NCBI GenBank assembly: GCA_937952155.1
Contig: CALFYH010000261.1
Span: 1-6,941 of the forward strand
From: an uncultured Saprospiraceae bacterium
Lineage (GTDB): Bacteria; Bacteroidota; Bacteroidia; Chitinophagales; Saprospiraceae
Reading direction: 5' to 3'
Length of the DNA stretch: 6,941 nucleotides
The number at the start of each line of letters is the position of its first letter. The first letter of the stretch is position 1. The notes beneath the pieces are model-generated. The model was not told where the DNA came from. It saw only the letters and a program-made list of their open reading frames with translations, and did not search any database. This document shows, piece after piece, positions 1 to 5,722 of this stretch. The position numbers and the translations under genes are program-made.

Positions 1-496
1 TACCTGCTGAAAGTTTATTTTTTACTTTGCGCCAAAGTACTTCAGAAAGTTCAAAACCTACAATACGATCCAAAATACGACGTGCTTGCTGCGCATTTAC
101 TAGATCTACATTGACAAACCTAGGATTGGCTACTGCTTTTTGGATAGCTGGTTTGGTAATTTCAGAAAAAACAATACGTTTAGTAGTTTTGACATCCAAT
201 TTCAATTCCTGACATAAGTGCCATGAAATAGCTTCTCCTTCTCGGTCCTCGTCCGTTGCTAACCAAACTTCTGACGATTTTTTTACTTGGTCTTTGAGTT
301 CCCTGACTACTTTTACCTTTTCGGGAGATACTACATATGATGGTTCAAAATTATTTTGAATATCAATACCTTTATTTCCTTTTTCCAAATCCCTGATATG
401 ACCGAAACTGGACTTAACAGTGAAGTCAGGGCCAAGGATTTTTTCAATTGTTTTGGCTTTTGCCGGAGATTCTACAATAAGTAAGTTTTTAGCCAT
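1..496 (-). CDS. topA: DNA topoisomerase I (type IA), N-terminal part, runs off the left edge
   Basis: The gene starts at an ATG at 496-494 and is open to base 1, giving 165 codons of a protein that normally has more than 700. Type IA topoisomerases relax negatively supercoiled DNA by cutting and passing a single strand. The visible part is the TOPRIM domain. It opens MAKNLLIVESPAKAKTI, with the catalytic Glu at residue 9. The DxDxE metal site lies in ATDEDREGEAISWHL (D82, D84, E86). The conserved stretch QQARRILDRIVGFELS (about 136-151) opens the next domain. The catalytic Tyr and the C-terminal zinc or DNA-binding repeats lie outside the window. The length from the start to the VESPAKA motif is normal, so the start is secure. 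It lies 215 bp downstream of metX on the same strand, with a hairpin and a candidate promoter between, so it is probably transcribed separately. Confidence 0.96.
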   Translation of the reverse strand, partial: MAKNLLIVESPAKAKTIEKILGPDFTVKSSFGHIRDLEKGNKGIDIQNNFEPSYVVSPEKVKVVRELKDQVKKSSEVWLATDEDREGEAISWHLCQELKLDVKTTKRIVFSEITKPAIQKAVANPRFVNVDLVNAQQARRILDRIVGFELSEVLWRKVKNKLSAG

Positions 497-582
497 TCAA
501 AGATATTTTTAGAAATTCACTTTGAAGTTCATGTTTTGCCTTCATTCTGACGGGTGGCATAACATTCCCTCAATAAAAGCCA

Positions 583-590
583 CAAAACTA
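583..590 (-). promoter_or_regulatory. candidate topA promoter (-7 element)
   Basis: Read on the minus strand these bases are TAGTTTTG, a full match to the Bacteroidota -7 consensus TAnnTTTG. A start around 577 would give a topA leader of about 80 bases. There is no clean TTG at -33: the best-placed sequence, 20 bp upstream at 611-615, reads TTTCG. The region is AT-rich, so a chance match is possible. Confidence 0.4.
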
Positions 591-632
591 TACATTTTAT
601 TAATTTATTACGAAAAAGTTATATATTTTATT

Positions 633-670
633 AAATTCCATAACGGATCGGAGGTCTCCATTAGGAATTT
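633..670 (-). terminator. hairpin 3' of metX, probable transcript end
   Basis: On the minus strand, AAATTCC (670-664) pairs with GGAATTT (639-633), and TAATGG (663-658) pairs with CCGTTA (646-641). One base (640) is bulged and the loop has 11 bases. That is 13 pairs in all, starting 41 bases after the metX stop. One pair is a G-U wobble in minus-strand RNA but becomes a C-A mismatch in plus-strand RNA, so the fold favours minus-strand transcription. The tail after the stem is UAAUAAAAUAU-like rather than a pure U-tract, so it may be a stabilising 3' hairpin rather than a classical intrinsic terminator. Confidence 0.5.
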
Positions 671-711
671 TTCAATTGATAAATCCAACTTTTGTACAAA
701 TAATTAACCTA

Positions 712-1773
712 TTAAATATCACTTAAAACACGATGAATTACTTGGGTTACTTTGGTATCTTCGGTCAAAAATCCGTCATGTCCAAGATCTGACTGTATGA
801 CATCCAGGCTGGCATTTGGTATATATCTATATAATAACTCTTGCTCTTCGACAGGAAAAAGTATATCTGTCTCTATACCCAAGATTGTTGTTTTTGCTCT
901 GATGGATGACAGTGCTGTCTCTATGCCACCTCTATGTCTTCCTACATCATGACTATCCATTGCTTTGGTAAGTGCCCAGTACGAAAATGCATTAAATCGC
1001 TTCACCAACTTTTCACCTTGATAACGCTGGTATGATTGTACTCGATAGCCATCAAGTTTTTCATCATTGTCTATTTGAGTGGTATTGTAACCACGCGGTG
1101 ATCTATAACTAAGCAATGCAATAGATCTGGCTGCTAGCATACCTTTTAAGCCTGCATCTTCTTTATTTTCTGCCCAAGTTTGATCTGATTCGATGGCAAG
1201 TCTTTGGCTTTCGTTAAACGCAATTCCCCAAGGTGAATGTTTTGCATTGGTAGCTATAAGCAATTGATAATCAAATGTATTAGGATTTAGTACAGACCAC
1301 TCAAGTGCTTGCTGACCACCAAGAGATGCTCCTGCCAACAGCTTGATTTTATGAATGTCAAGATGAATCCGAAGCAACTCAAAAGTCTTGGCAATGTCTC
1401 TATTGGTAATAAGCGGAAACGTATGAAAATATGGCAATTCTGTCTCTGGGTTTATAGAAAACGGACTAGTAGAACCATAAGGTGAGCACAAACTATTGGC
1501 GCAGATAATGAAGTGTCTTTCGGGATCAATGACTCTACCTGAACCAACGATGCCAGGCCACCAATCGATCGGATTGCTGCTACCAGTAAGTGCGTGTACG
1601 ATCCAAACTACATTATCTTGCTTACTATTTAACTTGCCAAATGTATGAAAAGCTAAAGTAAATTCAGGCAATGTATATCCGCACTCCAATAAAAATGGTT
1701 GCTTATAATGAAAATATTGACGATCATCTATAGGTCCTTCTACAGCATTAATATTCAATTGTTCTATGCCCAT
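712..1773 (-). CDS. metX: homoserine O-acetyltransferase (MetX family)
   Basis: This is a 353-residue alpha/beta hydrolase of the MetX family, which transfers an acyl group (normally acetyl from acetyl-CoA) to the hydroxyl of L-homoserine, the committing step of methionine synthesis in the cytoplasm. Family blocks are clear: HALTGSSNPIDWWPG (60-74), a GSTSPFSINPETE block (100-112), the nucleophile elbow AGASLGGQQALEW with Ser150, IAFNESQRLAI (184-194), MDSHDVGRHRGG (272-283), the acid Asp303 in ETDILFP, and the base His332 in GHDGFL. The catalytic triad is complete. Length is normal and there is no fused CBS domain. Some positions differ from the common form: CSPYGST for the usual GxCYGST, and GASLGG for GGSMGG. 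Acetyl versus succinyl preference cannot be read from the sequence by eye. An S-box riboswitch lies in its leader, so SAM feedback control is expected. No sulfhydrylase gene follows; the next gene is topA. Confidence 0.94.
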   Translation of the reverse strand: MGIEQLNINAVEGPIDDRQYFHYKQPFLLECGYTLPEFTLAFHTFGKLNSKQDNVVWIVHALTGSSNPIDWWPGIVGSGRVIDPERHFIICANSLCSPYGSTSPFSINPETELPYFHTFPLITNRDIAKTFELLRIHLDIHKIKLLAGASLGGQQALEWSVLNPNTFDYQLLIATNAKHSPWGIAFNESQRLAIESDQTWAENKEDAGLKGMLAARSIALLSYRSPRGYNTTQIDNDEKLDGYRVQSYQRYQGEKLVKRFNAFSYWALTKAMDSHDVGRHRGGIETALSSIRAKTTILGIETDILFPVEEQELLYRYIPNASLDVIQSDLGHDGFLTEDTKVTQVIHRVLSDI

Positions 1774-1818
1774 TAATTTGATTGAAAATTTAAAAAGATA
1801 TCATGAGTAGTTTCGCTA

Positions 1819-1851
1819 ATTTCACCTTGAAATAATATTGATAAACAATAT
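1819..1851 (-). other. two small hairpins in the metX leader (possible expression platform)
   Basis: Two adjacent inverted repeats lie between the riboswitch and metX. ATTTCA (1819-1824) pairs with TGAAAT (1828-1833) around a 3-base loop. ATATTG (1835-1840) pairs with CAATAT (1846-1851) around a 5-base loop. Neither is followed by a U-tract on the minus strand, so neither is an intrinsic terminator. In the RNA the second loop is UUUAU, complementary to AUAAA in the 3' strand of riboswitch helix P1. This could be an alternative pairing, but A/T pairing is cheap in this composition. Confidence 0.3.
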
Positions 1852-1918
1852 GTTATAAAGTAATTATTTTTACTATATGAATAGCGGAAATGAATTTGCA
1901 ACATGGATTATTTATATC

Positions 1919-2017
1919 TATTTATATGTCCCAATATCGGGAAGGAGTTGGCACCTTGCATCGGCAGGTTGCCTGAGGGTCATCGAGCCTTTTCTCTCGC
2001 CTCATCGTTATAAATAA
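1919..2017 (-). ncRNA. SAM-I (S-box) riboswitch upstream of metX
   Basis: The minus strand folds as a complete SAM-I aptamer. P1 pairs UAUUUAUA (2016-2009) with UAUAAAUA (1926-1919). P2a pairs UGAGG (2004-2000) with CCUCA (1978-1974). A kink-turn (CGA opposite GAUGA) leads to P2b, GAG (1996-1994) with CUC (1987-1985). The P2 loop is AAAAGG; its AAGG (1991-1988) is complementary to CCUU (1945-1942) in J3/4. The well-studied B. subtilis aptamer has CUGG with CCAG there, a compensated change that supports the pseudoknot. The invariant GGCAACC (1973-1967) and AGGUGCCAA core follow. P3 is CCUGC/GCAAGG and P4 is CCCG (1941-1938) with UGGG (1933-1930). SAM-I RNAs bind S-adenosylmethionine and repress methionine genes, which matches metX 145 bases downstream. 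The expression platform is not obvious. Confidence 0.93.
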
Positions 2018-2059
2018 TTTCGGACAGCTATGTACTTGTCCTATGACTATTTTTCATCA

Positions 2060-2067
2060 CAAAGTTA
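2060..2067 (-). promoter_or_regulatory. candidate proximal metX promoter (-7 element)
   Basis: The minus strand reads TAACTTTG, a full match to TAnnTTTG. Transcription would start near 2053, about 36 bases before riboswitch helix P1, a natural distance for a riboswitch leader. The -33 element is poor: TTCG at 2088-2085, 17 bp upstream. Confidence 0.45.
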
Positions 2068-2108
2068 TGAATGTTACACCACATCGAACTAAATTCTTTA
2101 TTAATTTA

Positions 2109-2137
2109 CAAAAATATTAACACTCAAATGATTTCAA
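2109..2137 (-). promoter_or_regulatory. candidate distal metX promoter (-33 and -7)
   Basis: On the minus strand TTG (2137-2135) is followed after 18 bp by TATTTTTG (2116-2109). This matches both parts of the Bacteroidota consensus at an accepted spacing. The start would fall near 2102, giving about 85 bases before the riboswitch. It competes with the proximal candidate at 2060-2067; the sequence does not decide between them. Confidence 0.45.
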
Positions 2138-2230
2138 TTCATTATTTTTGTCCGTACAATTTGAGCTGATTTGGCAACTATTAACTTGGATGAAATTAAA
2201 TAAACAGGTTCTAAGAAACAAATTACAATT

Positions 2231-2249
2231 AGCCAACTTCCTTTGAGCT
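2231..2249 (-). terminator. weak hairpin just after the deiminase gene
   Basis: In minus-strand RNA, AGC and CAA (split by one bulged U) pair with UUG and GCU around a 6-base loop. This starts 7 bases after the deiminase stop and is followed by a moderately U-rich stretch. The stem has only six pairs, so termination there is possible but poorly supported. The rest of the 2018-2255 spacer holds the metX promoter candidates and nothing else that I can see. Confidence 0.3.
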
Positions 2250-2255
2250 AAATGC

Positions 2256-3401
2256 CTATAATGGCTGTTGCTGTGTCACACAGTGGATCATTCCACCATT
2301 TTCATAGAGATTTCTGACATCGATGCCTACGACAGTTTTTGTAGGATAGAGTGACTGTAAGATATTTTTAGCAAGCAGATCATTAGGATCATTATAAAAT
2401 GGTACTAAAACTTTTGTATTAGCAACATAAAAATTGACATAAGAACCTTTGTATCCAAGGTTTTTACCATATGCTGTTTTTACATTGTTTTGAGTCAATG
2501 GAAGATACATGAAATCGTATGACTGACCATTGGCATCTTTTGCGGCATAGAGTTTAGTGATATCTGACTGTGGCACTTCCCAGTAATTGAGATTGGCGGC
2601 GTTTATTGTGACGATCGTGTTTTCGTCTCCAAATCTTGCAAAACCATCTATGTGCATATCTGTGATCTCCAGACCTGGAACACCATCGAGCCAAATAAAG
2701 TTTGTCACACCAAGATTTTGTGAAAAAATAGCTTCTGCTTGACCTTGAGTCATGCCAGGATTGCGATTGCTGTTCAAAATAGAGCTTTTGGTAGCCATAA
2801 AAGTACCATGTCCATCGATTTCAAAAGCGCCACCTTCTACTTTCATTGCAGCATTAAGATTGACAACTTGTTTGCCCGTAGCAGTACCAATCGATTTAGG
2901 TATGTTATTACAAAGAGAATAAGGTGCATTATTTCCCCAACCATTGAAGCCCCAATCTTCGATGAGTATCTGATTACTGCTATTTTTTACATAAATCGGT
3001 CCATTGTCACGAACCCAAACATCATTGGTTTTGAATATCCTGAAATCTACATTTGTTAATGGTACGCTTGCAGTATTTAGCAAACTGATGATTCTGTTTT
3101 TCTCGGTAGTGTTGTAAGCGATGATGTGTACTATTTCGCATTGTACTAGCTGTTTTGTCATCGCTACCCACGTAGGATCGAGCCTGTTTCTGTAGGTGGT
3201 GCCATACTGATAATGGTGAGGCCATTGTAACCAAGTACCTTCGTGTGGCTGTGTTTCGTCAGGCATGTAGTATGTTGACGACCTTAACTCTGTGTTGACT
3301 GCTTGATCTGAAGATTGCATGGTTTCTTCTTTACTGCATGATGAAAATAGGATAGTAACTGTGCATAAAAATGCTGAAGCAAAAAATCGAAAACCTTTCA
3401 T
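2256..3401 (-). CDS. lipoprotein of the agmatine / peptidyl-arginine deiminase family (PAD_porph type), probably surface-exposed
   Basis: This 381-residue protein has a lipoprotein signal peptide: a hydrophobic stretch at 6-19, then FSSC with Cys22 as the acylated residue. C-S-K-E-E fits the Bacteroidota lipoprotein export signal (K followed by two acids), which sends lipoproteins to the outer face of the outer membrane. The mature part is one guanidino-group-modifying domain: HEGTWLQWPH (53-62), DVWVRDNGPIYV (127-138), VEGGAFEIDGHGTFM (188-202), DMHIDGFARF (248-257, His250 and Asp252) and GGMIHCVTQQQP (369-380) with nucleophile Cys374. All catalytic blocks are present. The family hydrolyses the guanidino group of agmatine to N-carbamoylputrescine plus ammonia, or of arginine residues in proteins to citrulline. 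Which substrate is used here is open; agmatine deiminases are usually cytoplasmic, so export is notable. There is no Ig-like or T9SS C-terminal domain as in the Porphyromonas enzyme. The gene is divergent from the kinase operon. Confidence 0.88.
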   Translation of the reverse strand: MKGFRFFASAFLCTVTILFSSCSKEETMQSSDQAVNTELRSSTYYMPDETQPHEGTWLQWPHHYQYGTTYRNRLDPTWVAMTKQLVQCEIVHIIAYNTTEKNRIISLLNTASVPLTNVDFRIFKTNDVWVRDNGPIYVKNSSNQILIEDWGFNGWGNNAPYSLCNNIPKSIGTATGKQVVNLNAAMKVEGGAFEIDGHGTFMATKSSILNSNRNPGMTQGQAEAIFSQNLGVTNFIWLDGVPGLEITDMHIDGFARFGDENTIVTINAANLNYWEVPQSDITKLYAAKDANGQSYDFMYLPLTQNNVKTAYGKNLGYKGSYVNFYVANTKVLVPFYNDPNDLLAKNILQSLYPTKTVVGIDVRNLYENGGMIHCVTQQQPL

Positions 3402-3442
3402 TTTAAAATTATTTTAATGATAAATAAAAACTAATTACACTT

Positions 3443-3450
3443 CAAAGGTA
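3443..3450 (-). promoter_or_regulatory. deiminase promoter (-7 element)
   Basis: The minus strand reads TACCTTTG, a full TAnnTTTG match, placing the start near 3436 and giving a leader of about 35 A/T-rich bases. No TTG is visible 17-23 bp upstream, so an activator may be needed. This is inference from the missing element. Confidence 0.55.
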
Positions 3451-3490
3451 TAGGCACTTGTAGGTTTGGAAAAATCTTTGTCATCATTGG

Positions 3491-3530
3491 ATGTATATAT
3501 GCATTAGATGCATCAATTTACGGTATGTAT
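3491..3530. repeat. cluster of four ATGYAT hexamers in the divergent spacer
   Basis: ATGTAT (3491), ATGCAT (3499), ATGCAT (3508) and ATGTAT (3525) lie within 40 bp. The central pair forms ATGCAT-TAG-ATGCAT, and the start-to-start distances are 8, 9 and 17 bp. They lie upstream of the deiminase -7 element (3443-3450) and about 100 bp upstream of the kinase promoter. Such spaced repeats suit an operator, possibly for the adjacent LytTR regulator, but no LytTR consensus is evident. Confidence 0.35.
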
Positions 3531-3632
3531 GGTACTTCTGTGGCAAAAGATCTTTTCGTACTTTAAAAAGTGTATTTCGTTCCATAAATGTTAGCACTGG
3601 TGAATAGATGGCTGAAAATCTCGGTTTCTGAC

Positions 3633-3640
3633 TATCTTTG
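3633..3640 (+). promoter_or_regulatory. kinase-regulator operon promoter (-7 element)
   Basis: TATCTTTG is a full match to TAnnTTTG and lies 18 bp before the kinase ATG. Transcription would start near 3646, leaving a leader of only about 12 bases. No TTG is seen at the -33 position. The same TATCTTTG octamer stands upstream of the abortive-infection gene on the other strand. Confidence 0.55.
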
Positions 3641-3655
3641 TGACACCAAATGTCA
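3641..3655. promoter_or_regulatory. inverted repeat over the kinase transcription start, possible operator
   Basis: TGACA, five bases, then TGTCA form a perfect 5-bp inverted repeat directly between the -7 element and the ATG at 3659. A protein bound here would block initiation, so autoregulation is a reasonable guess. As RNA it would make a small hairpin at the extreme 5' end. The repeat is short and could be chance. Confidence 0.3.
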
Positions 3656-3658
3656 TAA

Positions 3659-4666
3659 ATGTCAATTCAAAAAAATATCGAGAAATCATACTTAGAGCAT
3701 CTTGCTTTTTGGGTATTTATGTTACTTTTTATATTTGATTATCATTTTGATGATGGCAATTGGTGGATAGCTATAAGAAATGCTTTGCTGGAAATATTTA
3801 CATATGCCATTATCGTCTATCTAAATTTGAAAATCCTGATCACTTATTTTTTACAAAGGAAGAAAATTATGCTTTATGCAATTTGCATAGTTTGTTCAAT
3901 TTTAGTTTACGTTTTTGTAATTAGATTTTCAGGACTAGAAACCATTTTTTACAGTTTTACAGGAAGCAGAAATGTATTTTCAATGGTACTCAATACTTCC
4001 CTTTTTCTCATGATCTCTACTCTCTATTGGTACTTCAAGCAATGGGCCATTGAGCGTGAAAACAAATTGAAAATAAAGACCGAAAAACTCGAGTTTGAAC
4101 TTGATTTTCTACGCAGTCAGATAAGTCCTCACTTTATATTCAATAGTCTAAATAATGTGTATGCTCTTGCCCTCCAAAAGCATGACAATACTGCACCAAT
4201 GATAGCCAAAATTTCTAATATCATGCGGTATATTATCTATGACACAAAAGAAGGAAAAGTTTCGTTGGATAAAGAACTCAATGTCCTACAAACCTATATA
4301 GACCTGCATATGTATCGTCAGCCAATGTCACGAAATATTGACTTTTATAAAGAAGGCAATCTCAGCCAATGGTCTATAACACCTAGTCTATTGATTGATT
4401 TTATCGAAAACACGTTCAAGCACAGCAATTTTCACCAAGATGAGGATGCTTGGATAAAAATAAGTGCTGAAGTCAGCGAAGATGGAACATTTGTCTTTAC
4501 AACAGAAAATAGCATTTCAAACGAAATATCTCCCAAAGGTGGTCTAGGTTTATCTAATGTTCGGCGACAATTGGAGCTGAGATATCCTAATATCCACAAA
4601 ATACATACACAGGCAGCGGACAATATTTACACCATGACCCTTCACATAAAACTATCACACGTATGA
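3659..4666 (+). CDS. LytS/AlgZ-type membrane sensor histidine kinase
   Basis: This is a 335-residue kinase of the His_kinase (PF06580) class. Four hydrophobic segments (about 14-28, 40-65, 70-90 and 106-126) make an N-terminal membrane sensor with almost no extracytoplasmic domain. A charged, probably coiled-coil linker follows (130-153). The phospho-acceptor block is LRSQISPHFIFNSLNN, with His158. The ATPase part shows an N-box, LLIDFIENTFKHS (Glu250, Asn251), and a G-box, KGGLGLSNVRRQLELRYP (293-310). No HAMP, PAS or periplasmic sensor domain is present. The ligand is unknown; proteins of this layout often sense membrane or cell-envelope state or a partner protein. The stop overlaps the start of the response regulator by four bases (ATGA), so the two are translationally coupled and almost certainly signal to each other. 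The start was chosen by the family-like N-terminus and the promoter 18 bp upstream. Confidence 0.93.
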   Translation: MSIQKNIEKSYLEHLAFWVFMLLFIFDYHFDDGNWWIAIRNALLEIFTYAIIVYLNLKILITYFLQRKKIMLYAICIVCSILVYVFVIRFSGLETIFYSFTGSRNVFSMVLNTSLFLMISTLYWYFKQWAIERENKLKIKTEKLEFELDFLRSQISPHFIFNSLNNVYALALQKHDNTAPMIAKISNIMRYIIYDTKEGKVSLDKELNVLQTYIDLHMYRQPMSRNIDFYKEGNLSQWSITPSLLIDFIENTFKHSNFHQDEDAWIKISAEVSEDGTFVFTTENSISNEISPKGGLGLSNVRRQLELRYPNIHKIHTQAADNIYTMTLHIKLSHV

Positions 4667-5421
4667 ATAAGTACACTTGCATTATCGTAGATGACGAGCC
4701 GCTTGCCAGACAAATATTACAGTCTTATGCTGATAAAATTCCTTATCTCGATGTTGTCGCGGTATGTCAAAACGCCATAGAAGCCAAACTTGCTATTCAG
4801 GAGAAGAAGCCGGATATCTTGTATATAGACATACAAATGCCCAATTTATCAGGATTAGAATTGCTCAAAATGCTGTCCAACAAGCCTGCTACGGTGTTGA
4901 CAACTGCGTACTCTGAATATGCCATTGAAGGATATGAGCTGGATGTCATAGATTATCTTCTCAAACCAATAGAATTTGAACGTTTTTTTAAAGCTACCAA
5001 TAAATGTATGGAGTGGATCGGTAAAACAAGCCATGCAGCACTCGATACATCCTTAAAGCTTACTACAGAAAATGTGGACTCTCGGTCAGAAAGTAAAGGC
5101 AATTACTTTTTTGTAAAATCAGATTATAAGACTGTCAAAATTGTATTTGATGATATACAATATATCGAAGCACTCCAGAAATATGTACGCATACATACCC
5201 ACAAGGAGCGTATCGTCACCCTGATGTCCATGAATCAGCTAGAAGATGCTTTGCCAAAAAACCAATTTGTACGGATACACAGATCGCATATTATAAACAT
5301 CGATAACGTGGATAATATAGAAGGTAATATCGTGACGGTAGGGAAATTTAAATTACCCATAAGCAAAGGCCAAAAAGAAGCATTTTTTGACTTTATCAAG
5401 GTAAGAAAGCTGCAATTTTGA
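4663..5421 (+). CDS. LytTR-family response regulator
   Basis: This is a 252-residue two-domain DNA-binding regulator. The receiver domain (1 to about 118) has the acidic pair D10-D11 in IIVDDEP, the phosphorylated Asp56 in ILYIDIQMPNLSG, the switch Thr in VLTTAYSEYAIEGY (78-91), and Lys101 in DYLLKP. A linker rich in Ser, Thr and charged residues (about 120-146) leads to a LytTR domain (about 147-248). That domain has YFFVKSDYKTVKI, IQYIEALQKYVRIHT (165-179) and FVRIHRSHIINI (202-213), the typical recognition core. LytTR proteins bind paired short direct repeats and usually activate transcription. It is made with the upstream kinase, its likely phosphodonor. Targets are unknown; its own promoter region and the divergent deiminase gene are the nearest candidates. 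A hairpin terminator follows 23 bp after the stop. Confidence 0.95.
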   Translation: MNKYTCIIVDDEPLARQILQSYADKIPYLDVVAVCQNAIEAKLAIQEKKPDILYIDIQMPNLSGLELLKMLSNKPATVLTTAYSEYAIEGYELDVIDYLLKPIEFERFFKATNKCMEWIGKTSHAALDTSLKLTTENVDSRSESKGNYFFVKSDYKTVKIVFDDIQYIEALQKYVRIHTHKERIVTLMSMNQLEDALPKNQFVRIHRSHIINIDNVDNIEGNIVTVGKFKLPISKGQKEAFFDFIKVRKLQF

Positions 5422-5444
5422 TTAACCGTGAACTTACCCGCTTG

Positions 5445-5474
5445 TCGAAGTCTGTGACTTCGAACCTATTTTTT
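5445..5474 (+). terminator. intrinsic terminator of the kinase-regulator operon
   Basis: TCGAAGTC (5445-5452) pairs perfectly with GACTTCGA (5456-5463) around a TGT loop. Six T's follow at 5469-5474 after a 5-base gap. It lies 23 bp behind the regulator stop on the plus strand, and the reverse direction has no T-tract. The compact, perfect palindrome could also be one copy of a dispersed element. Confidence 0.65.
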
Positions 5475-5591
5475 AAAAATTTACAATTTGTCACCACAAA
5501 TATTATAAAACTGCGGAATTTATACTTGGATAGTTTTGTGCTTTATTTTTAAGTTAGGTAAGCATTTAATCAAAGATTCATAAAATAGTCT

Positions 5592-5629
5592 AAAACAGTC
5601 GCAAAACTTGTGATGCCTTTGCGTAACTG
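5592..5629 (-). terminator. terminator of the abortive-infection gene
   Basis: In minus-strand RNA, CAGU (5629-5626) and CGCAAA (5623-5618) pair with UUUGCG (5605-5600) and ACUG (5599-5596). There is a 2-base bulge and a 12-base loop, then UUUU and a U-rich tail. It sits about 94 bases after the stop of the minus-strand gene. GTCGC and GCGAC at 5598-5602 and 5629-5633 offer a competing pairing. In plus-strand RNA no U-tract follows. The remainder of the 5422-5722 gap holds the plus-strand terminator and otherwise nothing I recognise. Confidence 0.55.
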
Positions 5630-5722
5630 CGACGATTAGGTAAATTCAACAAGAGTAATACCTGTATTTCTTTAAGATTTCGATTCATAATTTGATATTA
5701 TTGTATGAATTTTATTTTGAAA

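Noticed and set aside
27..212. Plus-strand open frame of 61 codons
   Set aside because: It lies opposite the strongly conserved topA reading frame and has no family resemblance; it is a shadow.
522..707. Plus-strand open frame of 61 codons in the topA-metX gap
   Set aside because: Its composition is that of AT-rich noncoding DNA, it covers the metX 3' hairpin and the topA promoter, and it has no recognisable start signal or domain.
752..952. Plus-strand frame inside metX
   Set aside because: Antisense shadow of a clear MetX gene.
1774..1918. Intrinsic terminator between riboswitch and metX
   Set aside because: The hairpins found (1819-1833 and 1835-1851) are not followed by a U-tract on the minus strand.
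2739..3234. Open frames of 106 (plus) and 70 (minus) codons inside the deiminase gene
   Set aside because: Both overlap the intact deiminase frame, which carries all catalytic motifs; the overlapping peptides look random.
4432..4623. Minus-strand frame inside the kinase ATPase domain
   Set aside because: Antisense shadow; the plus strand encodes the N-box and G-box here.
5531..5538. TAGTTTTG on the plus strand, a -7 match between the two convergent genes
   Set aside because: No TTG within 17-23 bp upstream and no plus-strand gene or structured RNA follows; it is likely chance in AT-rich DNA.
5553..5643. GTTAGGT (an integron attC-like R' core) plus the 8-mer TTAGGTAA repeated 82 bp apart
   Set aside because: There is no matching RYYYAAC partner and no attC-type fold; an 8-mer repeat is within chance expectation.
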